The translations under genes were made by a program, and so were the position numbers. This document shows positions 23,012 through 31,902 of a stretch of 49,544 nt of DNA, in pieces (position 1 is the first letter of the stretch; the number at the start of each line of letters is the position of its first letter). Origin of the DNA: an uncultured Oscillospiraceae bacterium (GTDB lineage: Bacteria > Bacillota > Clostridia > Oscillospirales > Oscillospiraceae); NCBI GenBank assembly GCA_944385175.1, contig CALWWB010000002.1, forward strand, positions 1 through 49,544. Reading direction: 5' to 3'. Under the pieces are notes generated by a model. That model made no database searches. It had not been told where the DNA came from and saw nothing but the letters and a program-made list of their open reading frames with translations.

Positions 23012-24040
23012 ATGAAAGCAGCAGTTCTGAAAAATTGGCTGGACCTGGAGCTTTGCGACATTCCCATGCCCGTGCCCGGCGAGAACGAGGCCCTCATCAA
23101 GGTTAGGCTGGCCGGTGTCTGCGGTTCCGATATAGTTGTCTACCGGGGCAAGCACATGACCGCCACCGTGCCCACCGTACTCAGCCATGAGATACTTGGC
23201 ACCGTAGAGTCCCTGCCTGTGGGCTATACCGGCCCCTTCCAGGTGGGTCAGCGTGTGCTTATGAACCCAATCATCTCCTGCGGCCACTGCTCCGCCTGCA
23301 AGCGGGGCCTGGGCCATGTCTGCGAGAACCTGAAGCTGCTGGGCATCCATGTGGACGGCGGCTTTGCCGAGTACACCAAGGTGGGCGTTGAGAAGCTGGT
23401 GGCCGTGCCCGACGATATGCCGGATGATGTGGCCATCCTCTCTGAGCCCTTTGCCGTGGGTTACCACGTGATGATGACCAGCAAGATCCAGAAGGGCGAC
23501 ACCGTGTTCATCTCCGGCGGCGCCGCCGTTGGTCTGTACATCGCCATCTTTGCCCGGGCCTGGGGCGCCAGCCGGGTCATAGTCTCTGAGATAAACGAGC
23601 CCCGCCGTCAGTTTGTGGAATCCATGGGCATTGAGACCATCAATCCCGCCCAGACCGACGCCATGGATCTGATGCGTGAGGTCACCGGCGGCGGTGGCTT
23701 CGACGTGGTGTTCGACACCTCCGGAGCTCCCGGCCCCACTCTAATGATGCCCGACCTTTGCCGCTGCGGCGGCAAGATGATGAGCCTGAACCTCTCCGGC
23801 GACGAGTACAAGTTCGTCATCGGCAAGGTCAGCTTCAAGGAGCAGACCCTCATCGGCAACCGCCTGTACACTCAGGGGGAGTTCGAGCTGGGCACCAAGT
23901 TCGTGGCCGACCACTGGCGTGAGCTGGGCCTGGATCGCATGGTCACTGACCGTCTGCCCCTCAGCGATATTGAGAAGGCTCTCCAGATGATGCTCAACGG
24001 CGAGAATATTTGCAAGATAGTCATCAACTGCCAGGAGTAA
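23012..24040 (+). CDS. Zinc-dependent alcohol dehydrogenase, probable polyol/aldonate dehydrogenase
   Basis: 342 residues of the medium-chain dehydrogenase family. Catalytic zinc ligands are Cys37 (GVCGSD) and His59-Glu60 (LSHEILG); the structural zinc is held by Cys90, 93, 96 and 104. The nucleotide loop reads ISGGAAVGLYIAI, a departure from the usual GxGxxG. It starts after CAGGAGAAAATAA; a frame extension to 22829 crosses the repeat region and is rejected. Relatives oxidise sorbitol, threonine, L-gulonate or L-galactonate. Next to kduD and the KDG genes, an aldonate or uronate-derived substrate is likely (inference). A strong terminator ends the locus. Confidence 0.88.
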   Translation: MKAAVLKNWLDLELCDIPMPVPGENEALIKVRLAGVCGSDIVVYRGKHMTATVPTVLSHEILGTVESLPVGYTGPFQVGQRVLMNPIISCGHCSACKRGLGHVCENLKLLGIHVDGGFAEYTKVGVEKLVAVPDDMPDDVAILSEPFAVGYHVMMTSKIQKGDTVFISGGAAVGLYIAIFARAWGASRVIVSEINEPRRQFVESMGIETINPAQTDAMDLMREVTGGGGFDVVFDTSGAPGPTLMMPDLCRCGGKMMSLNLSGDEYKFVIGKVSFKEQTLIGNRLYTQGEFELGTKFVADHWRELGLDRMVTDRLPLSDIEKALQMMLNGENICKIVINCQE

Positions 24041-24058
24041 AAGAGAATAAAACATAAC

Positions 24059-24095
24059 AAAAATCCGTGGGTTCACGCCCACGGATTTTTGTTTT
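24059..24095. terminator. Terminator at the end of the uronate locus
   Basis: A 13-bp stem AAAAATCCGTGGG with its complement, loop 6 nt, followed by TTTTTGTTTT. It sits 18 bp after the dehydrogenase stop and between convergent genes, and the A-run allows it to act for the minus strand too. Confidence 0.92.
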
Positions 24096-24125
24096 GAGTT
24101 TTACGGAAAGAGCTAGACGTTCACT

Positions 24126-25838
24126 CTATTCAAACATGGTGAAATCTATATCGTCGGCCACCATCTGCAAATATCCTGCGTCGGCACCGCCGGGGGCATA
24201 GGCGATAACATAGGCACTGTCAGTCTCATAGATAATGCTGCAATAGGAGAGGACGGGATAGTTATCGGAGCCGCTGGGGACAATGTACACCTGCTCACCG
24301 CAGGCGCTTTCGTAAGCCCAGCCCTCCAGCTCCGGGTTCACCACCGGCTGGATAAGAGGATAGAAGGCGCCCTTGGGAATATAGTGTATCCCATAGCCGG
24401 CACGGAAGGCCGAAACATCGCAAAAGGCGGCGCCGTTGTCGTAGGCGATCACCCGGAAGATGCTGCCCTCAGTGCAGAATTTTCCGGCGCCGAAAAGCTC
24501 ATACATCTCCTCGTCCGTACAGCTCTTCCGCTCCCTTTCACTGAGCGCTACTCCGCCGCCGTAGCTCATATCACCGTCGGGGATGATTTCATTTCCAATA
24601 ACAGAGGTGTTGTTTAGGGGATATACCAAATCGGGGTACCGCTCCATGACCTGATCCCTAATGGATAAGATAGTCTCGTCAGCCACGGCGAAGCTGTTTT
24701 TATAACTGAATAACATGGTGCCCTTCACATAGCTGCTGTTCTCCGGCAGGGTTCCCGCATACTCGCAGACTAAAGTATAAAACTCGGAGGACGCCTTGTA
24801 CTCGTCGGTGGCCAGCCAGTCGGCCATGGTCATCAGCCCCTCCTTGGGCTTGGCCTGGACAGCCTCCACCTTGATTACGCTGTCCAGATCCAGATCATCA
24901 CCGCCCTTGGCGGCGGTATCAAAGTCGAACTGGTCCGCCAGCAGCTCTGCCTGCTCCTTTGACCCGGCGGAAGCAAATACGGTAAAGATATAGTCCCCCT
25001 TCTCACAGAAGATGAACAGCCCGCAATCCCCGGTGACCTGGCTGGGCACGGTGTTCCGGGCCAGGTTCAGCTCGTCCCCGGAGACGTTTATATACTGCCA
25101 TTCCTCATAATCACCGCTGTCATACACCGTGGCCAGACTGGGGTCCAGCACTCCCTTCCGACCCCGGATAAAGCTGAGCACCTGCTCCTGCTCCCCGGCA
25201 GTGACATAGCCCTCAAATTTATAGGAGCCGTCTTCATAGAGATACATGGGACTGAGGCTGTTGTCCGAGAGCACGAAGGGTTCACAGCCGCTGACCTTGT
25301 AGAACTTGGCGTCAGTGGGCGGCGCATACATCTGGCTGTGGAGCTTCACATTATACTTTTCACTGATCTCCAGGAGCTTGTCCAGCATGGCTTGGTCGTA
25401 AGCCCCGTATATCATGTAGTAGCTCTCCATCAGCTCGTCCCCGCCCAGCCAACTAAGGTCGGTGTCGTTGGAAAAGCTGTGCTGGGAAACATACTCATTC
25501 CGGAAAGCCACCCATTCCCCATGGGCCAGGGCCTCCGGGCTGCCGGCAATGCCGTTCATGCTGATGTATCCCTCCACAGGCGTCTCCTCGCCTATGATGA
25601 GAGAAACGCTGGTGGGCTCCGCCGGCTTTGTTATGCGCTGGGCCAGGCCGAACCAGCCGGCGGCGTAGGCAACGGCGCAGAGAGCGGCAAAGAGGGACAC
25701 TATCACCGCCGCAATGAGAAGGGTGCGCCCCGCTTTCCGGTGCATGGAGGAGCGGCGGTCTCTCAGAGCCGGGGCGGCCTCCAGAATGTATCTTTCGTCG
25801 ATATGCTCCAGCATATCCATAATTCGCTGCTGTTTCAC
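24126..25838 (-). CDS. Membrane-anchored protein, probable anti-sigma factor or sensor for the ECF sigma
   Basis: 570 residues: about 38 cytoplasmic residues (MKQQRIMDMLEHIDERYILE then AAPALRDRRSS), one membrane helix (about 39-61, TLLIAAVIVSLFAALCAVAY) and a roughly 500-residue extracellular part with no family I can name. Its start overlaps the stop of the sigma factor gene (ATGA, 25835-25838), and the N-terminal DERYI motif followed by a single helix is typical of Clostridia proteins encoded with ECF sigmas. It probably holds the sigma factor at the membrane until an external signal is sensed. The large outer domain, with many Tyr, Gly and acidic residues, could bind the signal. Function is inferred from gene order and topology. 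Confidence 0.75.
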   Translation of the reverse strand: MKQQRIMDMLEHIDERYILEAAPALRDRRSSMHRKAGRTLLIAAVIVSLFAALCAVAYAAGWFGLAQRITKPAEPTSVSLIIGEETPVEGYISMNGIAGSPEALAHGEWVAFRNEYVSQHSFSNDTDLSWLGGDELMESYYMIYGAYDQAMLDKLLEISEKYNVKLHSQMYAPPTDAKFYKVSGCEPFVLSDNSLSPMYLYEDGSYKFEGYVTAGEQEQVLSFIRGRKGVLDPSLATVYDSGDYEEWQYINVSGDELNLARNTVPSQVTGDCGLFIFCEKGDYIFTVFASAGSKEQAELLADQFDFDTAAKGGDDLDLDSVIKVEAVQAKPKEGLMTMADWLATDEYKASSEFYTLVCEYAGTLPENSSYVKGTMLFSYKNSFAVADETILSIRDQVMERYPDLVYPLNNTSVIGNEIIPDGDMSYGGGVALSERERKSCTDEEMYELFGAGKFCTEGSIFRVIAYDNGAAFCDVSAFRAGYGIHYIPKGAFYPLIQPVVNPELEGWAYESACGEQVYIVPSGSDNYPVLSYCSIIYETDSAYVIAYAPGGADAGYLQMVADDIDFTMFE

Positions 25839-26395
25839 AGGGAGATCCCCTCCTTTTCCAAAAGCAGTCTCAGCTTGTCCCTGGAGCGCAGCAGGGACAT
25901 CTTCACATTGCTCTCGCTTATATCAAGGTCGGCGGCTATCTCCTTCACAGGGCTTAGATACCAGTAGCGGCGTACAAAGATCTTCCGCTGACCCACCGGC
26001 AGGGTGGAGAGAAAATGGTTCAGCAGCTCTGCCAGGCTCAGGTCGTCCACCAGCCTGTCGGAGCCGTCCCGTGCGGGGACGCAGTCCTCCAGCTCATCCA
26101 GAGCCAGGGGCACCTGGCCGAAGTTCCGCTTGGCGGCGGAGAGACGGCTGAATCTGTTCAGGGCGATGTTCCGGGTGATGCGGCCTATGTAGCTTTTCAG
26201 AACCTGGGGGCGCTTGGTGGGTATGCTGTTCCAGACGCCCAGGTAGGCGTCGTTGACGCACTCCTCGCTGTCCTCCCGGTCAAGGAGGATGTTCCGGGCT
26301 ATATATCGGCAGTAGGCGCCGTACTTGCTCTCCGTCTCCGCAATGGCGGACTCCGAGCGCTGCCAGTACAGCTCCACTATCTCTCTGTCTTCCAT
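25835..26395 (-). CDS. ECF-type RNA polymerase sigma factor
   Basis: 186 residues. Region 2 reads SKYGAYCRYIARNILLDRED then SEECVNDAYLGVWNSIPTKR, the core-binding and -10 recognition helices. Region 4 reads LPVGQRKIFVRRYWYLSPVK then EIAADLDISESNVKMSLLRS, a clear helix-turn-helix for the -35 element. Size and lack of regions 1 and 3 fit the ECF class. Start at 26395 follows GGAGGG. It is translationally coupled to the membrane protein downstream. The promoter-like GTGACCC/TATATA element upstream suggests it transcribes its own operon. The regulon is unknown. Confidence 0.93.
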   Translation of the reverse strand: MEDREIVELYWQRSESAIAETESKYGAYCRYIARNILLDREDSEECVNDAYLGVWNSIPTKRPQVLKSYIGRITRNIALNRFSRLSAAKRNFGQVPLALDELEDCVPARDGSDRLVDDLSLAELLNHFLSTLPVGQRKIFVRRYWYLSPVKEIAADLDISESNVKMSLLRSRDKLRLLLEKEGISL

Positions 26396-26433
26396 GGGCT
26401 TCCCTCCATCCTTCAGTTGTTAAAGGCCTTTCA

Positions 26434-26467
26434 CCTATATACTCAGGAAAAGGCTCCCTCGGGTCAC
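26434..26467 (-). promoter_or_regulatory. Candidate self-regulated ECF promoter
   Basis: On the minus strand GTGACCC (26461-26467) and, about 19 bp on, GTATATAGG (-10 region 26434-26442), about 40 bp before the sigma gene start. The spacing does not fit sigma-A well and the GTGACCC block looks like an ECF -35. Based on pattern memory, so tentative. Confidence 0.35.
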
Positions 26468-26575
26468 AGCATTTTCAAATTTTTTCAATTTTATTTTACT
26501 TTACGCAGACTGCTGAGGTAAAGGACAATTTAGACCGGGGGAAAAGGAAAATCTTTACAAGATTTTAATGCGGCC

Positions 26576-26605
26576 TTGACAGAATTGTCGAAACGGGCAT
26601 ATACT
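26576..26605 (+). promoter_or_regulatory. Promoter of the MATE gene
   Basis: Perfect TTGACA (26576-26581), 18-bp spacer and TATACT (26600-26605), with the ribosome site AAGGAGG about 10 bp after the expected start. The leader is therefore very short. Confidence 0.65.
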
Positions 26606-26631
26606 TTTTATGTATGTAAGGAGGGGTTACA

Positions 26632-27999
26632 TTGTCTATCCTGCATAAGGCCAGGCATGACACGGATATGACCCAGGGCAGTATATCCCGGCTGCTCTTT
26701 GCCTTTGCCGTGCCGTTGATGCTGGGAAATCTCTTCCAACAGCTGTATAACACAGTAGACTCGCTGATAGTGGGCAACTTTGTCAGCAAGCAGGCTCTGG
26801 CGGCGGTGGGCTGCACAGGTCCCATTATAAACACCCTCATTGGCCTGTTCAGTGGTCTTGCAACCGGAGCTTCCGTAGTCATCTCCCAGTATTACGGAGC
26901 CAGGGACAATGAGAAACTGGGGGAAGCCGTACATACCACGGTGATGATAACCCTTGTCACCTGCGTTGTACTTACGATTGTGGGTGTCTGGGCCACGCCC
27001 CTCATGCTGGAACTGATGGATACTCCGGCGGATGTTATTGGGGAAGCAGAGCTGTATCTGCGTATATACTTCGGCGGCGTAGCGGGGCTGCTGCTGTATA
27101 ATATCGGCTCCGGCATATTGAGGGCCGTGGGGGACTCCACAAGGCCCCTGTACTTTCTCATATTCTCCGCCGTTATGAACACGGTTCTGGACCTGTTCTT
27201 CGTGGCGGTTTTGAAGCAGGGCATAGCCGGCGCCGCCATTGCCACCATAATTTCCCAATTCGTGTCTGCAATACTGGTTATGCTGCTGCTGATGCGCTCC
27301 AAGGAGCCTTACCGTCTGGTCGTATCCCAGCTGAGGATGCACAAGGGTATGCTCCGGCGCATCTGCAATATAGGCATACCCTCCTCTTTGCAGATGGGCA
27401 TAACCGCTTTTTCCAATATCTTTGTCATGGGTTACATCAACCACTTTGAGAGCTCCTGCATGGCGGGCTGGACAGCCTATAACAAGCTGGACGCCCTGGC
27501 TATGCTGCCCATGCAGAGCCTATCCCTGGCCCTGACCACCTTCGTTGGCCAGAATCTGGGAGCCGGGGAACTGAAGCGAGCCAAAGCCGGTCCCAGATAC
27601 GGGCTGATAATGGGATTTACAGTCATGATTATTATTCTGGTTCCAATGATGATATTTGCCCCTCAGCTCACTGCCCTCTTCAACGACGACAAAGAGGTCA
27701 TAGAATTCGGCACTCTGTTTGTACGCCTGTGCTCACCCTTCTATGTGGCCTTCGTAATAAACCAGGTCTATTCCGGAGCCCTCCGGGGCGCTGGCGACGC
27801 CAAAAACACCATGTTCATCATGCTCTTCTCCTTCGTGGTGTTCCGGCAGATATACCTGTTTATCGTCTCCCGCCTGGGGGCCACCGCCGGGGTCATTGCC
27901 TTGGGCTACCCCATGGGCTGGATGATGTGCAGCGCGCTGCTGCTCATCTATTACTACCACGGCCGCTGGGCCAGGAAGCTGAATCTGCTTACGGACTGA
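26632..27999 (+). CDS. MATE-family efflux transporter
   Basis: 455 residues with 12 predicted membrane helices in two homologous halves. The first half begins SISRLLFAFAVPLMLGNLFQ then QLYNTVDSLIVGNFVSKQAL, and IINTLIGLFSGLATGASVVI follows, the classic MATE opening. The second half has NIGIPSSLQMGITAFSNIFV and LTTFVGQNLGAGELKRAK. The start is a TTG (26632), supported by AAGGAGG with proper spacing and by lack of an in-frame ATG nearby. MATE proteins export drugs or metabolites in exchange for Na+ or H+. It stands alone, with its own promoter, divergent from the ECF sigma operon. Substrate unknown. Confidence 0.95.
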   Translation: MSILHKARHDTDMTQGSISRLLFAFAVPLMLGNLFQQLYNTVDSLIVGNFVSKQALAAVGCTGPIINTLIGLFSGLATGASVVISQYYGARDNEKLGEAVHTTVMITLVTCVVLTIVGVWATPLMLELMDTPADVIGEAELYLRIYFGGVAGLLLYNIGSGILRAVGDSTRPLYFLIFSAVMNTVLDLFFVAVLKQGIAGAAIATIISQFVSAILVMLLLMRSKEPYRLVVSQLRMHKGMLRRICNIGIPSSLQMGITAFSNIFVMGYINHFESSCMAGWTAYNKLDALAMLPMQSLSLALTTFVGQNLGAGELKRAKAGPRYGLIMGFTVMIIILVPMMIFAPQLTALFNDDKEVIEFGTLFVRLCSPFYVAFVINQVYSGALRGAGDAKNTMFIMLFSFVVFRQIYLFIVSRLGATAGVIALGYPMGWMMCSALLLIYYYHGRWARKLNLLTD

Positions 28000-28044
28000 G
28001 AGAAAAAACGATAGAGTTTCTAAGGACAGAGAATGGGGACGCAG

Positions 28045-28076
28045 AAAATCCCAGGCGGTTTATCCGCCTGGGATTT
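28045..28076. terminator. Convergent terminator between MATE and lipoprotein genes
   Basis: A 13-bp perfect stem AAATCCCAGGCGG with complement and 5-nt loop. The minus strand has the better U-run (GGGATTTTC); the plus side has ATTTG. It serves both converging genes. Confidence 0.75.
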
Positions 28077-28101
28077 GACTATGTCCGGACGGCCGTATCC
28101 C

Positions 28102-28884
28102 TCATTCTTCCACAGGGAAGAACAGGTCGGCCACCGCCTGGGTGTTGTCCTCGCCATAGGAGATTATTGTGGTGGTAATGGAATAGGCGCCCTTAAAGGG
28201 ATCGGAGAATTGCAGCGTATAAGTGGTAATACCCTGTGAGTCGGTAACGGTTTTTACAGCATAGTGCTCCTCCCCCAGGAAGTTTACCTGCACTTTTTCC
28301 ATGCTTATCACCGTAGCTCCCATGGATTCGTATAGGGATACAAGATAGTCAGACTGGGACAGGACTGTGTCGATGACGGCTTCCTCGTCCATAGTGAGGT
28401 AGGAAAGCCTCTCTGCCAGCTCCATTTTGGTGTACATCACATTGACGGTGGACATCATTTCGCTGTTCTCTGCGTACATATCTGTGATGCTGGTCAGACC
28501 TTCCGTATCAAAATAGTCCTCCAGATCGGCCTCTTCCATCAAATCCAACGAGACATCGGTGATATTCTGCAGCTGCTGGGCGTCGGCAAAGACCCAGCTG
28601 CCGTCCAAGGTGCAGCCGAAGCCGGCATAGTTGTTGGTATAAGTGCTGCCGGAGAACTGCCCGATGTCCAGCACTCCCTCACCTTCTGCTGTGCTGTCAT
28701 CCTCAGCCGGCGTCTCCGTAGCCGGGGCGGGTTCCGGACTGGGCTCACTGCTGGGCTCGACTGTCGGGGCCTCTGTTGCAGCGGGTTCAATGATACTTTC
28801 CTCCGGCTCTTTAGCTCCGCAGCCGCTTAAGAGCAGGCTTGTCAGCAGCAAAACACTTAAGAGTACGCATATTTTTTTGTTCAT
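28102..28884 (-). CDS. Lipoprotein of unknown function
   Basis: 260 residues with a textbook lipoprotein signal, MNKKICVLLSVLLLTSLLLS then GC (lipid Cys22, LSGC), followed by a low-complexity Glu/Pro/Ala/Thr linker of about 50 residues and a globular domain of about 190 residues. The chosen start at 28884 gives the proper signal; a Met six codons upstream lacks a ribosome site. No family was recognised. The globular part has GFGCTLDGSWVFADAQQLQN and ends with strands VNFLGEEHYAVKTV and TYTLQFSDPFKGAYSI, a pattern like PsbP/DUF-type outer-surface domains. Probably anchored outside the cell; role unknown. Confidence 0.85.
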   Translation of the reverse strand: MNKKICVLLSVLLLTSLLLSGCGAKEPEESIIEPAATEAPTVEPSSEPSPEPAPATETPAEDDSTAEGEGVLDIGQFSGSTYTNNYAGFGCTLDGSWVFADAQQLQNITDVSLDLMEEADLEDYFDTEGLTSITDMYAENSEMMSTVNVMYTKMELAERLSYLTMDEEAVIDTVLSQSDYLVSLYESMGATVISMEKVQVNFLGEEHYAVKTVTDSQGITTYTLQFSDPFKGAYSITTTIISYGEDNTQAVADLFFPVEE

Positions 28885-28954
28885 TCTATCAGACCTTTCC
28901 ATTCAAATTATTAAAACTAAGGATTGCTTTTAATATAACACAACCTGCATGAAG

Positions 28955-28972
28955 CTGTAATAAAGCTGAAAA
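28955..28972 (+). promoter_or_regulatory. Weak Pho-box-like sequence upstream of the lipoprotein gene
   Basis: CTGTAATAAAGCTGAAAA matches 13 of 18 positions of the E. coli PhoB box as I remember it, and similar AT-rich blocks repeat at 11-bp steps to about 28990. It is on the opposite strand from the lipoprotein gene, so a regulatory role is only a possibility. Confidence 0.2.
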
Positions 28973-28984
28973 ACTTAAGAAAAG

Positions 28985-29026
28985 TTAAGAAAATGCCCAG
29001 GGCATGGCTTATACCATTCCCTGGGC
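28985..29026 (-). terminator. Terminator of the murT-to-PHP operon
   Basis: On the minus strand, GCCCAGGG and CCCTGGGC arms with an inner ATGG-CCAT pairing (28995-29026), followed by ATTTTCTTAA. It lies 15 bp after the PHP gene stop. Confidence 0.85.
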
Positions 29027-29040
29027 GTTATCATCTTTGC

Positions 29041-29883
29041 TTATTTTTCGGCTTCTTCTTTCAGATTTTCCAGCCACTCATAGGGGACGTGGAGATTTTC
29101 CTCTATGCCCCTGCCCAAAACTATTTTGGGTTTGTTGCTGCCGTGGTAATCGCTGCCGCCGGTCTTTATCAGTCCGTATTCTTCCGCCAGCTTTTCCAGG
29201 TATTCGCTCTGCTCCGGGCCGTAGCCGCTGTAGCGGCACTCCATGCCCCGCAGCCCCTGGGCTATGCAGTGCTCTATCAGCTCCCGGAGCCCGGCGTCAT
29301 CCAGCTGATACTGGAAGGGATGGGCCAGCACCGGCACGCCTCCGGAGAGGCGGATTATATCGATGGCCTGCTCTATGGGCAAAATGGTGCGGCCCACATA
29401 GTAGCGCTGCCCTTTTTCCACATAGCGGTCAAAGGCATCCTTGACATTCTTTGCCAGGCCCAGCTCCACCAGCAAGTCGGCAAAGTGGGGCCGGCCTATT
29501 ACCTCGCCGAAGCGCTGTTTCATGTCTTCATAATTTACCGGTAGCCCGTCGGCGGCCATAAGGCGGCACATTTCCCGGTTACGCTTGTCCCTGTCCTCCA
29601 CCACCCAGTTGAGCACAGGCTCCAGGTGTGGGGAGTGGGGGTCTATGTAATAGCCCAGGATATGGACTGCCCGGTGGAATTTTGTACTTATCTCAATGCC
29701 GGGAACTGTCTGTATCCCCAGTTCCTCCCCGGCTTCCTTCAGCTCCGGATAACCCAGCACCGTATCGTGGTCGGTGACAGCCACGGCGGAGAGCCCCTGA
29801 CGGAGAGCCAGCTCTGCCAATTCCCGGGGAGAGGCGGTGCCGTCGGAGGCGGTGCTGTGGACGTGCAGGTCTATAAGTTTCAT
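29041..29883 (-). CDS. PHP-domain phosphoesterase
   Basis: 280 residues. The N-terminus has DLHVHSTASDGTASPRELAE with the HxH metal motif, then VAVTDHDTVLGYPEL, and later VPGIEIS, GVPVLAHPFQYQLDD and TGGSDYHG, the remaining metal-binding positions of the PHP fold. It matches the YciV/RNase AM group, which hydrolyses 3',5'-nucleoside bisphosphates (pAp) or 5' ends of short RNAs; which of these is not shown. Its start overlaps the upstream stop by ATGA without its own ribosome site, so translation is coupled. It is the last gene of the yfcE-murT-gatD-mtaD operon. Confidence 0.92.
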   Translation of the reverse strand: MKLIDLHVHSTASDGTASPRELAELALRQGLSAVAVTDHDTVLGYPELKEAGEELGIQTVPGIEISTKFHRAVHILGYYIDPHSPHLEPVLNWVVEDRDKRNREMCRLMAADGLPVNYEDMKQRFGEVIGRPHFADLLVELGLAKNVKDAFDRYVEKGQRYYVGRTILPIEQAIDIIRLSGGVPVLAHPFQYQLDDAGLRELIEHCIAQGLRGMECRYSGYGPEQSEYLEKLAEEYGLIKTGGSDYHGSNKPKIVLGRGIEENLHVPYEWLENLKEEAEK

Positions 29884-31145
29884 AAAATGCTGTCACAGAG
29901 GCGCTGTACCTGGCGGTATATCTCCTCCGGCTTTTCTCCTATAAAGAATTTGCCGCTTTCATAGAGTATGCGGCCGTTTATCATAGTCAGGCGCACATTC
30001 TCCTTGGAACCGGCGTAGACCAGGTTCTTGGGGATATTCAGCACCGGCTGCATGTTGGGCCGCTGCAGGTCGATGACGCAGAGATCCGCCTTTTTACCAA
30101 CGGCTATATCGTCGCAGTCATCAAGGCCCATGGCTCTGGCTCCGCCCACGCAGGCCATGGTGAGTATGTCCTCCGCCTTGCCGGCGGCGGCATCCCAAAG
30201 GCTGAGCTTCTGCATGCAGCTGGCCAGGTACATCTCCCGGAACATGTCCAGAGCATTATTGCTGGCGGCCCCGTCGGTGCCTATGGCCATGGGCACTCCT
30301 GCATCCAGGAGCTTGTCCACCGGGGCAATTCCGCTGGCCAGCTTCACGTTGGAGGCAGGGTTTGTGACTGCATATATTCCTTTGCGGGCAAAGAGCTCTA
30401 TATCCTCGCCGCTCATCCACACGCAGTGGAAACCACCGCCGCCGTAGCGGAACAGGCCCATCCTGTCCAGCAGCTGGGGCGGGGTCAGACCATAACGTTC
30501 CAGGCAGCCTTCCACCTCGGCCTTTGTTTCACAGCAGTGCATATAGCAGGGGGCTTGATACTTCTCTGCCAGGGAGGCCATGTATTCCATGCGCTCCACG
30601 CCGGTGGTGTACTCTGCATGAATCCCCAGCTTATAGCTCACCAGTTCATTATAGCTGTTGAAGCGCAGATATTCCCTCTCGATGTTGGTGGGGTCGGCGT
30701 CGAAATCATTCATTGCCGAGCAGATGACGGTGCGGAAGCCGCAGTCCACATTGGCCTTTGCGTAAGCTTCGTTGTGGTAGTACATGTCAAAACTGGCAGT
30801 AATACCGGAGGAGAGGTACTCCATGATACCCAGGCGGGTAAACTGGTATACGGCTTCCGGGGTCAGCTTGGCTTCATGGGGAAAGACCTTGTTGTAAAGC
30901 CAGTCCTGCAGGGGCAGGTCGTCGGCATAGGAGCGGAGAAAGACCATGGCGGTGTGGGTGTGGGCGTCCTTGAAGCCGGGCATCAGCAGGTCGCCCTTCA
31001 GATCTATCTGCCGCTGAAAGGTGGGCATATCCTCCTTTGCAGGGCCCACGTAGACTATAGAGCTTCCGTCTACCCAGACCTCATTGTCGCTGACTTTAAT
31101 TCCTCCTGCAAAGCTAAGGGTCTTTCCGTTGTAAAATCTTATCAT
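29880..31145 (-). CDS. mtaD: Amidohydrolase, MtaD-like adenosine/S-adenosylhomocysteine deaminase
   Basis: 421 residues. Metal ligands His62 and His64 are in DAHTHTAMVFLRSYADDLPL, very close to the MtaD/SAH deaminase consensus; HAEY, HCVWMSGED and GTDGAASNN (the Asp ligand) follow in the usual order. The enzyme family removes the 6-amino group of S-adenosylhomocysteine, methylthioadenosine or related nucleosides. The start at 31145 follows GGGAGG with 6-nt spacing; a longer frame upstream runs into gatD and is rejected. One departure: the second His region reads YMHCCETKAE. Substrate preference is not decided by sequence. Confidence 0.9.
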   Translation of the reverse strand: MIRFYNGKTLSFAGGIKVSDNEVWVDGSSIVYVGPAKEDMPTFQRQIDLKGDLLMPGFKDAHTHTAMVFLRSYADDLPLQDWLYNKVFPHEAKLTPEAVYQFTRLGIMEYLSSGITASFDMYYHNEAYAKANVDCGFRTVICSAMNDFDADPTNIEREYLRFNSYNELVSYKLGIHAEYTTGVERMEYMASLAEKYQAPCYMHCCETKAEVEGCLERYGLTPPQLLDRMGLFRYGGGGFHCVWMSGEDIELFARKGIYAVTNPASNVKLASGIAPVDKLLDAGVPMAIGTDGAASNNALDMFREMYLASCMQKLSLWDAAAGKAEDILTMACVGGARAMGLDDCDDIAVGKKADLCVIDLQRPNMQPVLNIPKNLVYAGSKENVRLTMINGRILYESGKFFIGEKPEEIYRQVQRLCDSIL

Positions 31146-31164
31146 AGGTATCCTCCCAAAGGAT

Positions 31165-31890
31165 TCAAAGCTTGGCGCACATCTCGTCGTGGGCCAAACG
31201 CTCAAAGCTGTCGTCCAGGGGCAGAAGCTCGGCGGAGCCATATTTCCGTTCCAAAGCAGTCTTTAAAATTAAATCGCAGAGTTCCGGATTCTTGGGCAGC
31301 AGAGGGCCGTGGCTGTATGTGCCGAAAACGTTTTTGTAGTGGGCACCCTCGGTGCCGTCCTCTCCGTTGTTGCCAAAACCGGAGAGCACCTTACCCAGAG
31401 GCTCCAGGCTGCTGCCCAGCCAGGTCTTGCCGCTGTGGTTTTCAAAGCCCACCACCACACTTCCGCCGGCAGAGGGAGAGCACTGAAATTTATAGTTGCC
31501 TATCATACGCTTTACCGAACCCTTGGTGTACAGGTCCAGGGCGCCGATAAAGTCGCAGCGTTTGCCGTCAAAAGTCTCATAGTAACTGCCAAGCATTTGA
31601 TAGCCGCCGCAGATGGTGAGGAAGGTGACGCCATCCTCCACGGCGGCCTTTATCTCCCTGTCCTTGCCCCGGTGCAGGTCGGAGAGCAGCACCTGCTGCT
31701 CAAAATCCTGGCCGCCGCCGATGAATACCAGGTCGAAGCCTGCCAGGGAGCGGCTGTCTCCAATGGGCAGCTTTGTCACCGAGGCATCTATGCCCCTCCA
31801 TCTGAGGCGCTTGGTCATGCATATAACGTTGCCCCGGTCGCCGTAGAGGTTAAGCACATCCGGGTACATGTGGCAAATTTTAAGTTCCAT
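31165..31890 (-). CDS. gatD: Lipid II isoglutaminyl synthase, glutaminase subunit
   Basis: 241 residues. A CobQ/CobB-type glutamine amidotransferase: the nucleophile Cys94 is in LTICGGYQMLG and His194 in TYSHGPLLP. The start MELKICHMYPDVLNLYGDRG is characteristic of GatD. It releases ammonia from glutamine and passes it to MurT, which amidates the D-Glu residue of the lipid II peptide. Start follows AAGGAGG. It lies 12 bp after murT, the standard pair. Together they set the charge of the cell wall peptide and its cross-linking. Confidence 0.95.
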   Translation of the reverse strand: MELKICHMYPDVLNLYGDRGNVICMTKRLRWRGIDASVTKLPIGDSRSLAGFDLVFIGGGQDFEQQVLLSDLHRGKDREIKAAVEDGVTFLTICGGYQMLGSYYETFDGKRCDFIGALDLYTKGSVKRMIGNYKFQCSPSAGGSVVVGFENHSGKTWLGSSLEPLGKVLSGFGNNGEDGTEGAHYKNVFGTYSHGPLLPKNPELCDLILKTALERKYGSAELLPLDDSFERLAHDEMCAKL

Positions 31891-31902
31891 GGCCGCCCCT
31901 CC

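Noticed and set aside
28955..28972. A strong PhoB site for the lipoprotein
   Set aside because: The match is partial, on the opposite strand, and AT-rich sequence gives such matches by chance; kept only as a weak feature.
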